Shown piece by piece: positions 1-10,745 of a stretch of 64,000 nt of DNA. Position numbers and translations under genes: made by a program. How positions within the stretch are numbered: position 1 is the first letter of the stretch; each line of letters starts with the position of its first letter. The notes under the pieces are model-generated. The model worked only from the letters and a program-made list of their open reading frames with translations, searched no databases and had not been told where the DNA came from. Source of the stretch: Hyphomicrobium_A sp963812795 (GTDB lineage: Bacteria > Pseudomonadota > Alphaproteobacteria > Rhizobiales > Hyphomicrobiaceae); assembly GCA_963812795.1 (NCBI GenBank), contig CAWEWG010000017.1, positions 124,001 through 188,000 of the forward strand. The letters run 5' to 3'.

Positions 1-1281
1 CGGCGCCTCCATCGGGATACTGGATGCCCCAGTCGGCCCACTGCGAGCGCGGCAGCTTGATCGCGAGATCGGCCTTGTCCCACGGCAGATCCTTGGTCAC
101 GCGCACTTCCTCGATCCACGGCTCGTCCGGCCGCCAACCCAAGTTCTTCATGTAGTTGGCGGTCGAGCCGATGACGTCGTCGTCGTTGGAGAACAAGTTG
201 ATGCGCCCGTCGCCGTCATAGTCGATGGCGTAGTCGAGGTAGCGGGTGGGCAGGAATTGCGTCTGCCCGATCTCGCCGGCCCACGAGCCGATCATGCCGG
301 ATGGGCTCATGTCGCCGCGGTCCATGATCTGCAGCGCCGCGATCAGCTCCTCGGTGAACATCTCGCTGCGCCGGCAGTCGTAGGCGAGGGCGACGAGGGA
401 CGGCAGAATGGGGAGCTTCCCCATGCCCGCGCCGAAGTCGCTCTCCAGCGCCCAGAAGCCGGTGACGACCGAAGCGGGCACGCCGAATTCCGCTTTCGCG
501 CGCTCGAACGTGGCGCGATGCTCGGTGACCTTGCGCTTGCTCGACTGCACGCGGTTCTGCGTCGCCAGCTTGTTCTGGAAGTCGAGGAAGGTCATGACGA
601 AGATGGCGCCCTGCTTGCGATCGCGCCCGATGATATGCGTGCTGAGTGGAATCTCGTCGACGATGCCGATCGACTGGCGGCTGACGCCGCGCGCCGCCGC
701 CTCCTTGCGGAAGCGCGCCTTCCACGCTTCGAAGTTCTCGGTATTGCGGCAGTTCTCCTTCGCCGGCGGATAGGGTGGGCGCTTCTGCGGGTGTGTGGCG
801 TGCGAGGAGACGCCGGGTGCGGGCGCCGCGGCCTGCGCCTGAGTGGTCGTCGACGGGTCAGCGGCAGGCGCCTCGGCGGGGGGCGTCGGCGCAGCGGCGC
901 CTCCGCGGTAGGTGGTGTCGTTGCGGGAGCCTCGGGGGCGGGCACGGCGGCCGTCGCCGGCGGCGCCGGCGCAGCGTCGGACGGAGCCGGATCGATCGGC
1001 GCGACGTCGCTCGGCGCATTCGCTTCCGTCACGCTCTCCGGCGGAGCCGGCTGTGTCGATGCGCCAGCGGGGGCCGTTGCCGTTGTCGGAGCCGTTTCCG
1101 ATGGCGCGGCCGCTGCCGGGTCAGGAAGCGGCTTTGGCTGTGCCTTGCGACGCGGCGCACGCTTTGGCTTGTCGTCCCGGAAGGCGGGCGAGGCTTCGAT
1201 CTGTGCGGTGGCAATGCCGGGCGCGGTAACGGTGAATAGAATGGCGGCGGCGGCAGCCGCGCAGAATTTCATTACGTGCAT
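1..1281 (-). CDS. lytic murein transglycosylase, MltB/SLT_2 type (3' end outside window, apparent frameshift)
   Basis: Cleaves the glycan strands of peptidoglycan in the periplasm. The start at 1281 follows an AGGA-type ribosome site and opens a signal peptide (Ala-rich core ending ATAQ). A long Ala/Pro-rich linker follows. The catalytic domain then begins at about 750 with CRNTENFEAW and shows the family-typical stretches ALESDFGAG (with the catalytic Glu), GEIGQTQFLPTRY and DGDGRINLFSND, reading to the window edge. The linker and the domain are in different frames: the shift lies in the proline-rich linker near 885-930, inside a C-rich run. The domain is undamaged, so an indel error is more likely than a dead gene. 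The C-terminus is cut by the window boundary. Divergent from lepA across about 180 bp. Confidence 0.85.
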
Positions 1282-1458
1282 TGCGCGTCCTTCGGCGTTT
1301 TTACGGTTATTGCGGGTACTCAATGCCGCTCGATGTGGCCGCGTCAAGACGCAGGAAGCCGGTGCCTGTGCGGTATTTTCGGCCACGTTCGGAAAAGGGA
1401 CGTTTCCTCAAGCCACTGCCCCTTTCTAGGGCGCGGGGGCGGTGCTATCTAGCGCGCC

Positions 1459-3261
<1,803 letters not shown>

Positions 3262-3482
3262 GCCGAGCGAACTTCGGGGGCTGGCGTCCAGAGCGCGTCG
3301 GAGGCGAAAAATCCGCCTTCTGGCGTCCTGAGCCACGCCATTGCCGCGCTCTCGCCTCCACCGCGCCATCTGCAATACGGAACATGCGCACACTTGTGCG
3401 ACGCGCCTGCGCTCTACCCGCGGCGCCTCCGCCTCGATCCGGCAGGGCAGCCGGAGCTCTATATTCAAGAAGGGAGACAATC

Positions 3483-3819
3483 GTGAAACGAATGAACACG
3501 ACCATTGCCGCGCTGGTGTGCGCGAGCCTCGTGGCCCCGATGCTGCCGCTCACGCAAGCGGTGGCCGCGCCCGTGCGGCAAGACGACGATCAGCAAATCC
3601 ACCGATGGTGTCACGCTCGTCGGCCGCCGCGGCTGGGGGCCTGGTGCGCTGTTCGGCGGAATTATTGCCGGCGCATTGATCGCCACCGCCATCAGCGAAG
3701 GGCGCGCCGACGATCGCGACATGCGGCGCTGCGACCGCGATTTCCGCGGCTTCGATCCGCGTACGGGAACGTACATAGATCGCTACGGCGACGAGCGCGT
3801 TTGCCCTTACCTGCGTTAG
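3483..3819 (+). CDS. small secreted BA14K-like protein (apparent frameshift)
   Basis: The first frame begins at GTG 3483 (or ATG 3492) after an AGGGAG ribosome site and encodes a signal peptide ending near TQAVAA. The second frame carries a glycine-rich membrane-like segment (GALFGGIIAGALIA) and a C-terminal motif FDPRTGTYIDRYGDERVCPY. This resembles the BA14K/lectin-like family motif of Hyphomicrobiales (FDPxSGTYxxxDGxxxxC). The frames switch between about 3570 and 3600. Joined, they make a secreted protein of about 110 residues. The function is not known beyond family resemblance. The frame break may be a sequence error. Confidence 0.6.
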
Positions 3820-4159
3820 CCAATCGGCCACACGCAAGCACTTTGCCGAGGCGTCGGTTGCAGGACCGGCGCCTCATCGCTTTTCGGGAGGTACGGCGCA
3901 TCGCCGCAGCACGTTAACCTTGCCCAAATGTCACCACACCGCGTGGCAGAGTAGCTCCCAACCCGGCACGGTCATCTTCACGTGGTGACCACTACGAAGC
4001 CGCTCGATGACAGGCGAGTTGGTTACCGGGGACTGCGCAGGCTCGTGAACTCGGCGGCTGGCTGTGTGCGGCCGTCGATGCAGATCGAGCTGCGAATGTG
4101 GAATGGGGTCGCGCCCGCGATCGGCCGCCCCGAGAATCTTTGACATACCAGGAGTGATC
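3820..4159. other. gene-free stretch between BA14K-like gene and M15 peptidase gene
   Basis: No convincing gene was seen here. A minus-strand open frame at 3931-4215 lacks any recognisable protein feature. The stretch holds the terminator-like hairpin described separately and, at its end, the AGGAG ribosome site of the gene starting at 4160. Confidence 0.5.
3848..3885 (+). terminator. probable intrinsic terminator
   Basis: A 10-bp stem (GAGGCGTCGG with CCGGCGCCTC, one G-U pair) has an 8-nt loop and is followed by a short T run. It lies about 30 bp past the stop of the BA14K-like gene. Confidence 0.55.
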
Positions 4160-4846
4160 ATGATCAAGCGGCTCTCAACCGCAGCGATCGGCGTTGCGCT
4201 CGTTCTATCCTTCAATCCGGCCCAGGCCGCTCCGTACTACGGCTTCGACGGCCGGACCTACGGCGAACCCGCCAAGGCCCCGAACTGGGGGCGCCCAGAA
4301 GCGAAGAATGTTCCTCGCGTCGCCGACGACAAGGGCGCACCTCGCAAATGCCTCTCTAAGCCGGCGCATGAACTGCTCGACCAGGTCGAGGCGCGATTTG
4401 GACCGGTGAAGGTCATCTCGACCTGCCGTCCGGGTGCGCGCATCGCCGGCTCGGGCCGCATCTCTCGCCATGCCAGCGGCAATGCCGTCGACTTCGATGC
4501 CGGCAGCCGCAAAGGTGCGATCATCAATTGGCTCGTCGCCAATCACAAGACGGGCGGTACGATGACGTACCCGGACATGAGCCATATTCACATCGACATC
4601 GGGCAGCACTTCGTCTCGCTGGCCGGTGGGCGCAAGTATGCGAGCCGCAGCGGCGGCAGCAATCGTCGCTCCGCTCAGGGCTCTTCGCGCTACGACGGCG
4701 AATACTCGCGCGCTTCCTACGAGGGCTCGCGCTCCTCCGGCCGATCGCGCCGATACGCTCGTGAGGCGTCTTACGAAAGTGGCTACTCGTACGGCGATCG
4801 CGGCACCGGCCAATACACGGGCGGCTACGCCACGATCTACCGCTGA
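4160..4846 (+). CDS. secreted peptidase M15_3-family (D-Ala-D-Ala carboxypeptidase-like) protein
   Basis: Zinc peptidase fold that probably trims peptidoglycan peptides. The start ATG is 5 bp after AGGAG. A signal peptide ends at AQA (about residue 24). The M15 zinc motif is visible: SRHASGNAVDFD supplies the first His and Asp, and SHIHIDIG supplies the second His. A conserved STCRPGARIAGSGRISRH stretch precedes it. The last 60 residues are low complexity, rich in Ser, Arg, Tyr and Gly. Total length is 228 residues. A strong terminator follows, so it is probably a single-gene unit. Substrate specificity cannot be read from the sequence. Confidence 0.85.
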   Translation: MIKRLSTAAIGVALVLSFNPAQAAPYYGFDGRTYGEPAKAPNWGRPEAKNVPRVADDKGAPRKCLSKPAHELLDQVEARFGPVKVISTCRPGARIAGSGRISRHASGNAVDFDAGSRKGAIINWLVANHKTGGTMTYPDMSHIHIDIGQHFVSLAGGRKYASRSGGSNRRSAQGSSRYDGEYSRASYEGSRSSGRSRRYAREASYESGYSYGDRGTGQYTGGYATIYR

Positions 4847-4901
4847 AGCACGTGCGTCCCTCGCACGGCAAATGAGCCGCGCGAGGGATACGCAACACAA
4901 G

Positions 4902-4936
4902 GTGTCAGGCCACGCCGGCCTGGCACTTTATCTTTG
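4902..4936 (+). terminator. intrinsic terminator of the M15 peptidase gene
   Basis: A 10-bp stem (GTGTCAGGCC with GGCCTGGCAC, one G-U pair) with a 5-nt loop is followed by TTTATCTTTG. Confidence 0.75.
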
Positions 4937-5311
4937 TCAGTCACGTGCCTTCGTCGGAGCGGAAGTGGCAGCGGTTGTCACTTCCGCTCCGCCGTAAAAT
5001 TGCCGCGATCTGGCAGCGCCTGCCCCGCACCGGGAGCTGCGAGCGGCTCTTCGGGATGCCCCGACAAGTCTAGAGAATCACGGCTCTTTGCAGCCATAAA
5101 AGCCGCCGTTATCAGTGGCCTGAGCGTCCTCGCCGGAGGCCCATCGCTGCCTTGCCTTTCGCAATAGGTCGGTCCATATAGGGCCGATCGAACACGCCTT
5201 GGTTTACTCTACGGCGGTGCACTGCGCCGACACTGGACGTCTCCATCGCGCGATTTGATGTCCTTCGTCATTCCGTCGAAGGAGATTGCCTAATTGCTCT
5301 GGAGGCACTTG
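4937..5311 (+). other. gene-free stretch with the long leader of the cold-shock gene
   Basis: No gene was seen over about 375 bp. The 3' part is the untranslated leader of cspA, ending in GGAGG six bases before its ATG. Long leaders are usual for cold-shock genes, but no specific structure was established here. Confidence 0.5.
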
Positions 5312-5518
5312 ATGGCAAACGGCACTGTGAAGTGGTTCAACGGCCAGAAGGGTTACGGCTTCATCCAGCCGGATGAAGGCGGTAACGACGTCTTCGTGCA
5401 CATTTCGGCTGTTGAGCGCGCTGGTCTCTCGACACTTCGTGAGGGACAGAAGATCGCTTACGAGACCGAGACGGGCCGTAACGGCAAGGTCGCAGCAGTC
5501 AACCTGCGTCCGCTCTAG
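5312..5518 (+). CDS. cspA: cold-shock protein, CspA family
   Basis: Single-domain nucleic-acid chaperone of 68 residues. RNP1 is KGYGFIQPD and RNP2 is VFVHISA, both with the usual aromatic residues. The N-terminal NGTVKWFNGQ is typical. The start at 5312 is fixed by GGAGG at 5301-5305; an upstream in-frame methionine is not supported. It has its own terminator and lies 111 bp before an infA gene, also a translation gene. Numbering of Csp paralogues cannot be decided from one copy. Confidence 0.96.
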   Translation: MANGTVKWFNGQKGYGFIQPDEGGNDVFVHISAVERAGLSTLREGQKIAYETETGRNGKVAAVNLRPL

Positions 5519-5540
5519 GAACCGCGGAACATTCCGCTTT

Positions 5541-5564
5541 GGGGAGCAGGCGCGTCTGCTCCCC
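5541..5564 (+). terminator. intrinsic terminator of cspA
   Basis: A perfect 9-bp stem (GGGGAGCAG with CTGCTCCCC) starts 22 bp after the cspA stop. The T tract is poor. Confidence 0.7.
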
Positions 5565-5629
5565 TACCATTTGTAGCATCGGCGTTTCGCGAAGCTCAGC
5601 GCTCGCGGCGTCGGCTAGCAAGGACAGTA

Positions 5630-5917
5630 ATGGCGAAAGAAGAAATGCTCGAGTTCGAAGGCGTGGTGGCGGAGGTGCTTCCCGACGCCCGCTGCCGCGT
5701 GAAGCTCGACAATGGACACGAGGTTGTCGCCTATACGTCCGGCCGTATGAAGAAGAACCGCATTCGTATTCTCGCGGGCGATCGCGTCACCATCGAGATG
5801 ACGCCCTACGATCTCACCAAGGGTCGCATCAACTTCCGCCACAAGGACGTACGCGCGGGTTCGGGCCCACCGCCCGCGCAGCGACCGGGCGGAGCCGGGA
5901 ACTTCCGGCGCCGTTGA
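5630..5917 (+). CDS. infA: translation initiation factor IF-1 with C-terminal extension
   Basis: S1/OB-fold factor that binds the 30S A site. Recognised from MAKEE at the start, then GRMKKNRIRILAGDRV and SPYDLTKGRI-like sequence (here TPYDLTKGRINFRHK). The core ends near residue 72, and about 23 further residues (Gly, Pro and Arg rich, ending NFRRR) extend beyond a normal 72-residue IF-1. Extended IF-1 copies are known in Hyphomicrobiales, often next to a canonical one. Whether a second copy exists elsewhere cannot be seen here. A terminator follows. Confidence 0.93.
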   Translation: MAKEEMLEFEGVVAEVLPDARCRVKLDNGHEVVAYTSGRMKKNRIRILAGDRVTIEMTPYDLTKGRINFRHKDVRAGSGPPPAQRPGGAGNFRRR

Positions 5918-5946
5918 TCGGCGATTATCGGTCTTGCTCGAATGGA

Positions 5947-5985
5947 CGGGCGTCGCAACGCGTTGCGGCGCCCGAAGCTTTTTAT
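5947..5985 (+). terminator. intrinsic terminator of infA
   Basis: A nearly perfect palindrome at 5947-5974 (arms CGGGCGTCGCAACG and CGTTGCGGCGCCCG) is followed by AAGCTTTTTA. Confidence 0.75.
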
Positions 5986-6092
5986 GGCCCTCCGCAGTAT
6001 GGCGGAGCCTCGCCGTAAATGTGTGTGCGGTTGTATAGCGGCTCCATGATTTGGCCGGGGGTACGCCACGCAACTCAGTCATTAGTCGCGTC

Positions 6093-6824
6093 ATGTCTGA
6101 TTCGATCCCCCATTGGCTCTCCCGCCGCCCGGTGGCGTCTGCGCTGGCCGGCGTCATTGCACTTGGCTTTCTGTCTTTAATGCCCGCGCATAACACCGCG
6201 GCGCGCGCGACTAGCGTCGGCGGCGAGCTGGCGGGCCTCGCCCGGGTCATCGATGGCGATACGATCGAGATCGATGGCCGCCACGTTCGGCTCGAAGGCA
6301 TCGACGCTCCCGAAGCTGGGCAGACCTGCGGTCGCCGCCTCATCGGCTCTTGGAGTTGCGGCACCGCTGCCGCCGACCGGTTGGCGAAGCTCATCGCCAA
6401 GCGACGCGTGAGCTGCGAAAGCCGCGGCACTGACAAGTACGACCGCATGCTCGGCATCTGCTTCGTCGATGGCCGCGACATCAACGCGGAGATGGTGCGT
6501 GAAGGCCTGGCTTGGGCGTTCGTCAAGTATTCGCAAACTTACGTGAAGGAGGAAGCCGCAGCCCGCATCGCGCGTGCCGGCATCTGGCAGGGCGAAGCCG
6601 AACCTGCGTGGGTCTATCGAGAAAAGCGCTGGGCCGGTGCCGAGCAGCAAGCGCCCAAGGGCTGCGCCATCAAGGGCAATGTCACGGACCACGGCCACAT
6701 CTATCACATGCCGTGGAGCCCCTGGTATGGGAAGGTGAAGGTCGAGGAAATGAAAGGCGAGCGCTGGTTCTGCAGCGAAGCTGAAGCCGTTGCAGCGGGC
6801 TGGCGCGCGGCGGCACAGCAGTAG
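6093..6824 (+). CDS. secreted or membrane-anchored thermonuclease (SNase-like)
   Basis: Staphylococcal-nuclease-type phosphodiesterase of 243 residues. The N-terminus has a hydrophobic segment (about residues 12-35) that acts as signal or anchor. The SNase core follows: RVIDGDTIEIDG, RLEGIDAPE (catalytic Arg and Asp), DKYDRMLG (second Arg region) and GLAWAF. The C-terminal 60 residues (CAIKGNVTDHGHIYHMPWSP through WFCSEAEAVAAGW) form a small cysteine-containing module often attached to secreted nucleases. The start at 6093 gives a proper signal segment; the upstream in-frame ATG at 6051 only adds unrelated residues. Confidence 0.88.
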   Translation: MSDSIPHWLSRRPVASALAGVIALGFLSLMPAHNTAARATSVGGELAGLARVIDGDTIEIDGRHVRLEGIDAPEAGQTCGRRLIGSWSCGTAAADRLAKLIAKRRVSCESRGTDKYDRMLGICFVDGRDINAEMVREGLAWAFVKYSQTYVKEEAAARIARAGIWQGEAEPAWVYREKRWAGAEQQAPKGCAIKGNVTDHGHIYHMPWSPWYGKVKVEEMKGERWFCSEAEAVAAGWRAAAQQ

Positions 6825-6884
6825 GTCATTCACCAGAGTTGCGAACGGTTGCGCAACCTTGTCACTTAACGGTTCCTGAAGAGC

Positions 6885-6912
6885 GCGGAGGCTAGGCTTC
6901 CGCGTTCGCTTT
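6885..6912 (+). terminator. probable terminator after the nuclease gene
   Basis: An 8-bp stem (GCGGAGGC with GCTTCCGC, one G-U pair) is followed after a few bases by CTTTTT. Confidence 0.5.
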
Positions 6913-6914
6913 TT

Positions 6915-7770
6915 ATGGGGTGCGTCGTGAACTCTGCTGGTCCGAGGGCGCTCGTGCAAATCATCGCCAAGCATCCGTGGTCGAGCTTGCGTGACTTCAC
7001 GGTCCTCTGCGCGATCATGCTGTTCGCCGTGCTGATGGCGCAGCAATACGACATCTTCGGCTTCATTGAATCTCTCGCCGACCCGCGCCGCGAGATTTCT
7101 CCGGCCGAGGCCGTGGCGTTGGGCTGCCTCGGCGCGTTGTGCGTCTGGATATTCATTTCCCGGCGCTTCGAGGAACAACGCAGCGACACCGTCGAGTCCC
7201 GAGGTGCTGGCGAGTGAGATGCGCGAGCTGCGCGCGCTCGCCAACCAGGATCCGCTGACCAATCTGCCGAACCGCCGCGTGTTGCTTGAGGCGCTGGATC
7301 TGGCGATGAAAGTCCCGCCTGTCGCGGGCTGCTCGCATGCCATCTTCCTGCTCGACCTCAACGACTTCAAATGCGTCAATGACCGCTATGGCCACGCGGT
7401 CGGCGACGAGGTGCTGCAGGCGGTGGTCGAACGCTTTCGCCGCGTTGCGCGCGGCAACGACGTTTTCGCGCGCCTCGGCGGGGACGAATTTGCCGTGCTG
7501 TCACGCAATGTCGATGAGCATACGGCGCGAACCATCGGCAACCGCTTCATCGACGCGCTGAACGGCGGCGTCAGCGCGGGAGGCGCGCAGCACACGGTCG
7601 GTGTCGCCATTGGCGCCGCCCTCTGTCCGCGCGACGGCCAGTCCGTTGAGAAAGTGCTGCGTTTGGCCGACGTCGCCATGTACCGCGCCAAGGCGCAGCC
7701 GGGCTCTTCGCTCGTCTTCTTCGATGCCGCCGACGCGGGGGCGGGGCCGCTGCAGAAAGCGGCAGGCTAA
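6915..7770 (+). CDS. membrane-associated GGDEF diguanylate cyclase (apparent frameshift)
   Basis: Likely makes c-di-GMP. The first frame (from ATG 6915; GTG 6930 is an alternative) encodes two hydrophobic segments, about residues 32-50 and 70-86. The second frame continues with DPLTNLPNRR, the substrate-binding DLNDFKCVNDRYGH and the active-site RLGGDEFAVL, ending near 7770. The frames join at about 7195-7202, where a CCC before GAGGTG would restore the frame if it were CC. No PAS, REC or EAL domain is present. The I-site (RxxD) is not obvious. All catalytic residues are intact, so this is probably a working gene with a sequence error. Confidence 0.8.
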
Positions 7771-7787
7771 AAGGCTGCAGTGCCGCG

Positions 7788-8193
7788 TCAAACCGGCAGG
7801 ATCACAGGCTTGCCTTGCGGGAAGCGGCCGATCGCCTCGGGATCGACCTTCAGCGTCTGCGCGACCATGGTGCGCGGTGTATGCGTCAGCCACTTGGCGG
7901 GCCCAGCCACCATCCTGAATGCGGCGCGGGGCGTTGTTGAACGAGGCCCAGAACAGCGGCAGGCCGCCGACGTCCGTCGCGGGCGGCGATAGCGCGGCCG
8001 GGAACTGTCCGGAGATGGCGGGATTGTTCGGGCCGATCACCGTGGTGCTGGAGGGATTGTTCAGCGTGTTGATGGCGCCCTGCGGCGGCTCGTCGGGGTT
8101 GCCGAACGTGGCCGCTTGCGCTGTTCCCGCGGCGGTGATCAATCCGCCAGCCGCCGTCGCCACGAGCACGTCGCGGCGCGATAGCTTTTCCAT
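7788..8193 (-). pseudogene. remnant of a bicupin oxalate decarboxylase-like gene (internal deletion)
   Basis: The first 75 or so residues have a Tat-type leader (SRRDVLVATAAGG) and a region typical of the N-terminus of secreted bicupin oxalate decarboxylases (PQGAINTLNNPSSTTVIGP, then FWASFNNAPRRIQDGGWAR). In another frame the last about 38 codons read as the usual C-terminus of the same family (KWLTHTPRTMVAQTL through the stop at 7788). The two metal-binding cupin cores, normally about 300 residues, are missing. A deletion joining both ends, or a misassembly across them, explains this. It is not expected to make an active enzyme. Confidence 0.7.
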
Positions 8194-8243
8194 GTGGCCC
8201 CCCGAAAGTACGCTGGTTGCAGAATGTCCTGTGGATTTGCGTG

Positions 8244-9887
8244 TTAGGGCTCGCTGTTGAAACTGAGTGAGCCTTGGAAGAGCAGCGCCGCTTGCTCGAC
8301 GGAGAAGCGCATGGGAACCAGTGTGCCGTCACCCCCGAAGTCGACCGTCCCGCTGTCGGTCCACATGTTCCAATAGCGACCGCCGATCCCGATCTTCAAT
8401 TGGTCGGTGATGGCGTACGCGAGAATGAGCTCCAATTGCGCGCCCGTGCCGTTCGCCCATTCCGGTGAGAGCAGCGTGCGCAGGACGTGATCGTCGACGC
8501 CGTTGATGCGTACGTAGGGCAGGTAGGCAGCGTCGGCGGTGAGCGTCAGGCCGGGAACGATCTGCACGTCGGCGGCGACACCCAGGCGCAGAGCATGCCA
8601 AGTATCATCCTCGGCGATGGCGAACACCGAAACCGGGACCGGTGTGCCGCAGTCGGAGTTGGGGTTGGCCAGCTGCACGCAACCGTAACCCTGCATGTAC
8701 TGGTGGAACTGGCTGTAGCCGATGAATGGCGTCACGCGAGCTTGTCGGTCGCGCCAGACGTCGTAGCCCGCGTCGATCACTCCGTAACGGATCTCGTCAT
8801 CGACCTTCGACCAGGTGTTTGAATAGGGCACGAAGACGGTGAACGGCGGCCCGCTGAGGCCCCAATCTTCGTCGTTGAGGCTACCGCCACCGTTGCCCGA
8901 GCCAATGAAGCCCTTGGCGACCAAACCGTTCGGCAGGTCGGCACGCGCAAACAGCTCGCCGCCGGTAGTATTCATGCCGGAATAGGTGAGGCGCGAGGCG
9001 AGTGACGACAGTCCTTCGCCTGGGATGCCGAGATCCTTCTGGAAGCGGCCCCATCCGTAAACATAACGCGCGCCGATCTCGAGCGTCGTGCCGGCGAGGG
9101 TCGTCGTCGGCGCCTCGACAACGTCATCAGCCGCCGCCGATCCGCCGCCGAGGCGATAGTTCAGCCCGACTTTGAGGAGATGCGTATCCTGTGAGAAATT
9201 CGTACCCGTCGACGCCACGGGAATCAAAGTGGTGGGATCGGGGCTCGGCACGGTCTGCAGGAAGCCGCCAGGTGTCGCCAGCCCGCTTTCGCCAAATCTC
9301 AAGTAGTCGTACTCGGCCTTCACCGACCACTGACGCGACAGCATGCGCTCAGCACCCGCACCCAGCATCCAGCCGAAGCGGGAAGTGCCGCTGGACGTGG
9401 TGGGCGTGCCAGCTTCTGCGTTGGTCGTGGATCTCACGTCGCCGCTCATCCACGCACCGCCGGCTTTGCCGTAGAGCAACGTCCCGCCGTCCGCACCCAA
9501 GATCCAGCCGAGGCGCCCCGATAGCGTGCCGAGCGCATCTGCGTCGGCGACGCAGTTGGCGCTCACGTAGAAGCCGGAATAGGCGAAACACGTATTGGTG
9601 CCGAAGAAGTCAGCCCAGCTAACGTCCGCTTCAATTCCGAGCAGCGTCCGGCCGAGTTGCCAATTGTAGCCCGCCTGCCCGCCGGCGATGGGACCGGGCG
9701 CGCGCACGGTGTCGCCGTAGAGCGATGGCCCGAATGGGTCGGCAACGTCCGAGAGCTGCAGGCCGCCGCCGAGGTGCGCGCCGATATAGAAGCCGCTCCA
9801 ATCGTAGCGAACGGCTTCCACCTGCTGTGCATGCGCGGAGCCAGCCGCCATCCCGGCAGACATGATCGCCCATGCAAGTTGTCGCAT
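8244..9887 (-). CDS. outer-membrane beta-barrel protein with two barrel-like halves
   Basis: About 547 residues from the start at 9887, which follows GGGGAAG; a signal peptide ends at AHA. The first half begins with WSGFYIGAHLGGG, GGQAGYNWQ and YGKAGGAW, the signature of the Omp25/Omp31-type eight-stranded barrel of Hyphomicrobiales, and closes near LLKVGLNYRLG (residue 255). A short linker leads to a second half of about 290 residues with alternating aromatic beta-strand pattern (GWGRFQKDLG, YGVIDAGYDVWRD, TPFIGYSQFHQYMQGYG, IGGRYWNMW). This half resembles omptin-like barrels, but catalytic residues could not be assigned. The last residues lack a classical terminal Phe. Confidence 0.8.
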   Translation of the reverse strand: MRQLAWAIMSAGMAAGSAHAQQVEAVRYDWSGFYIGAHLGGGLQLSDVADPFGPSLYGDTVRAPGPIAGGQAGYNWQLGRTLLGIEADVSWADFFGTNTCFAYSGFYVSANCVADADALGTLSGRLGWILGADGGTLLYGKAGGAWMSGDVRSTTNAEAGTPTTSSGTSRFGWMLGAGAERMLSRQWSVKAEYDYLRFGESGLATPGGFLQTVPSPDPTTLIPVASTGTNFSQDTHLLKVGLNYRLGGGSAAADDVVEAPTTTLAGTTLEIGARYVYGWGRFQKDLGIPGEGLSSLASRLTYSGMNTTGGELFARADLPNGLVAKGFIGSGNGGGSLNDEDWGLSGPPFTVFVPYSNTWSKVDDEIRYGVIDAGYDVWRDRQARVTPFIGYSQFHQYMQGYGCVQLANPNSDCGTPVPVSVFAIAEDDTWHALRLGVAADVQIVPGLTLTADAAYLPYVRINGVDDHVLRTLLSPEWANGTGAQLELILAYAITDQLKIGIGGRYWNMWTDSGTVDFGGDGTLVPMRFSVEQAALLFQGSLSFNSEP

Positions 9888-10362
9888 CACTTCCCCGCGC
9901 CAATTCTCCCAATTCCGTAGTGCCGCAATTCGGCCCGCCATCGAAGGCGGGAGCCGCACTATGCAGTGGGTTCGGAGGCGCTAATTCAGCACGGGGAATA
10001 ACGTTTGCTGATTAATTTGGTTTGGCTGGACAAGCGCGCATCCTAGCCTCGTGGTGCACTCGAAGCTCGAAGGCTGCAAATGTCGCTCGCCACGCTCAGC
10101 ATCTGGACCGTTCTGCACGTCAGCATTGAGCTGATGGGACGGATGTGTATGCCCGCGCGGCGCCCGGTATCGATGCGCGCCCGCTAGCTCGAAGCCGCTC
10201 CTCCAAACAGTTCGTTGCTGCATGGTCACTGCCACCGCCGGGGACTGACTTGTCCCCGGCGTTCCGGCGACCGCTAGCATTCGAGCCGTGCCGAAGCGCT
10301 GCCAATAAGAAACGAAAAAGGGATGACGCCTGGATGCAAGCCGATCCAACGAAGGTGTCAAC
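9888..10362. other. gene-free stretch upstream of the barrel gene and the 68-residue ORF
   Basis: No supported gene over about 475 bp. It contains a 9-bp hairpin at 10237-10260 (GCCGGGGAC, 6-nt loop, GTCCCCGGC) without a T tract. Both flanking genes point away from it, so it must hold two promoters. Confidence 0.5.
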
Positions 10363-10569
10363 ATGATCGAACTCGTTCTACTCGCCTGCCTCGTCGACCA
10401 GCCAGACAGTTGCAAGGACGTGGGGTTGGCGTACTCGGCGGAGAATCTCACGCCGATGCAGTGCCTGATGCAGGCGCCGCCGCAAATGGCGAAGTGGGTC
10501 GGCGAACATCCCGGCTGGAAGATCATGAAGTGGACCTGCCGGCGCGCGGGCCGCTACGCCAAAACCTGA
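10363..10569 (+). CDS. conserved small protein of unknown function (68 aa)
   Basis: Starts MIELVLLACL and carries three Cys (in CLVDQPDSCKD and PMQCLMQ) plus a C-terminal KWTCRRAGRYAKT. Short proteins with the same layout (MIELVL, DQPxxCKDV, TPMQCM, AKWxGEHPxW, KWTC) are widespread in Hyphomicrobiales. The motif density and the GAAGG ribosome site before the ATG argue for a real gene. The N-terminal hydrophobic segment is short and could export the protein. Its role is not known. Confidence 0.75.
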   Translation: MIELVLLACLVDQPDSCKDVGLAYSAENLTPMQCLMQAPPQMAKWVGEHPGWKIMKWTCRRAGRYAKT

Positions 10570-10745
10570 TCGACACAACGGGGAGCAACTCGGGCATGTG
10601 GCGAAAACGGATTTGCTTATTTTGGAAAGTTAAGCAGATCATCTTCGTTCGCCATTGCCCGAGGTGATGTTCTCATTCTTCCCGCCGAGCACGACAAAAT
10701 GTCTCGGCTGAAGGACGGCAAGTCCGCAAGTGGAGGAGAAAGACA

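Noticed and set aside
257..1429. Long plus-strand open frame of 390 codons opposite the lytic transglycosylase
   Set aside because: It is the antisense of a real gene with conserved domain sequence; its product is Ala/Arg/Gly noise with no domains.
3931..4215. Minus-strand 94-codon frame in an intergenic region
   Set aside because: No signal peptide, domain or ribosome site; it overlaps the start of a real gene.
4937..5311. A riboswitch before cspA
   Set aside because: No conserved ligand-binding core was recognised; a long leader alone is normal for cold-shock genes.
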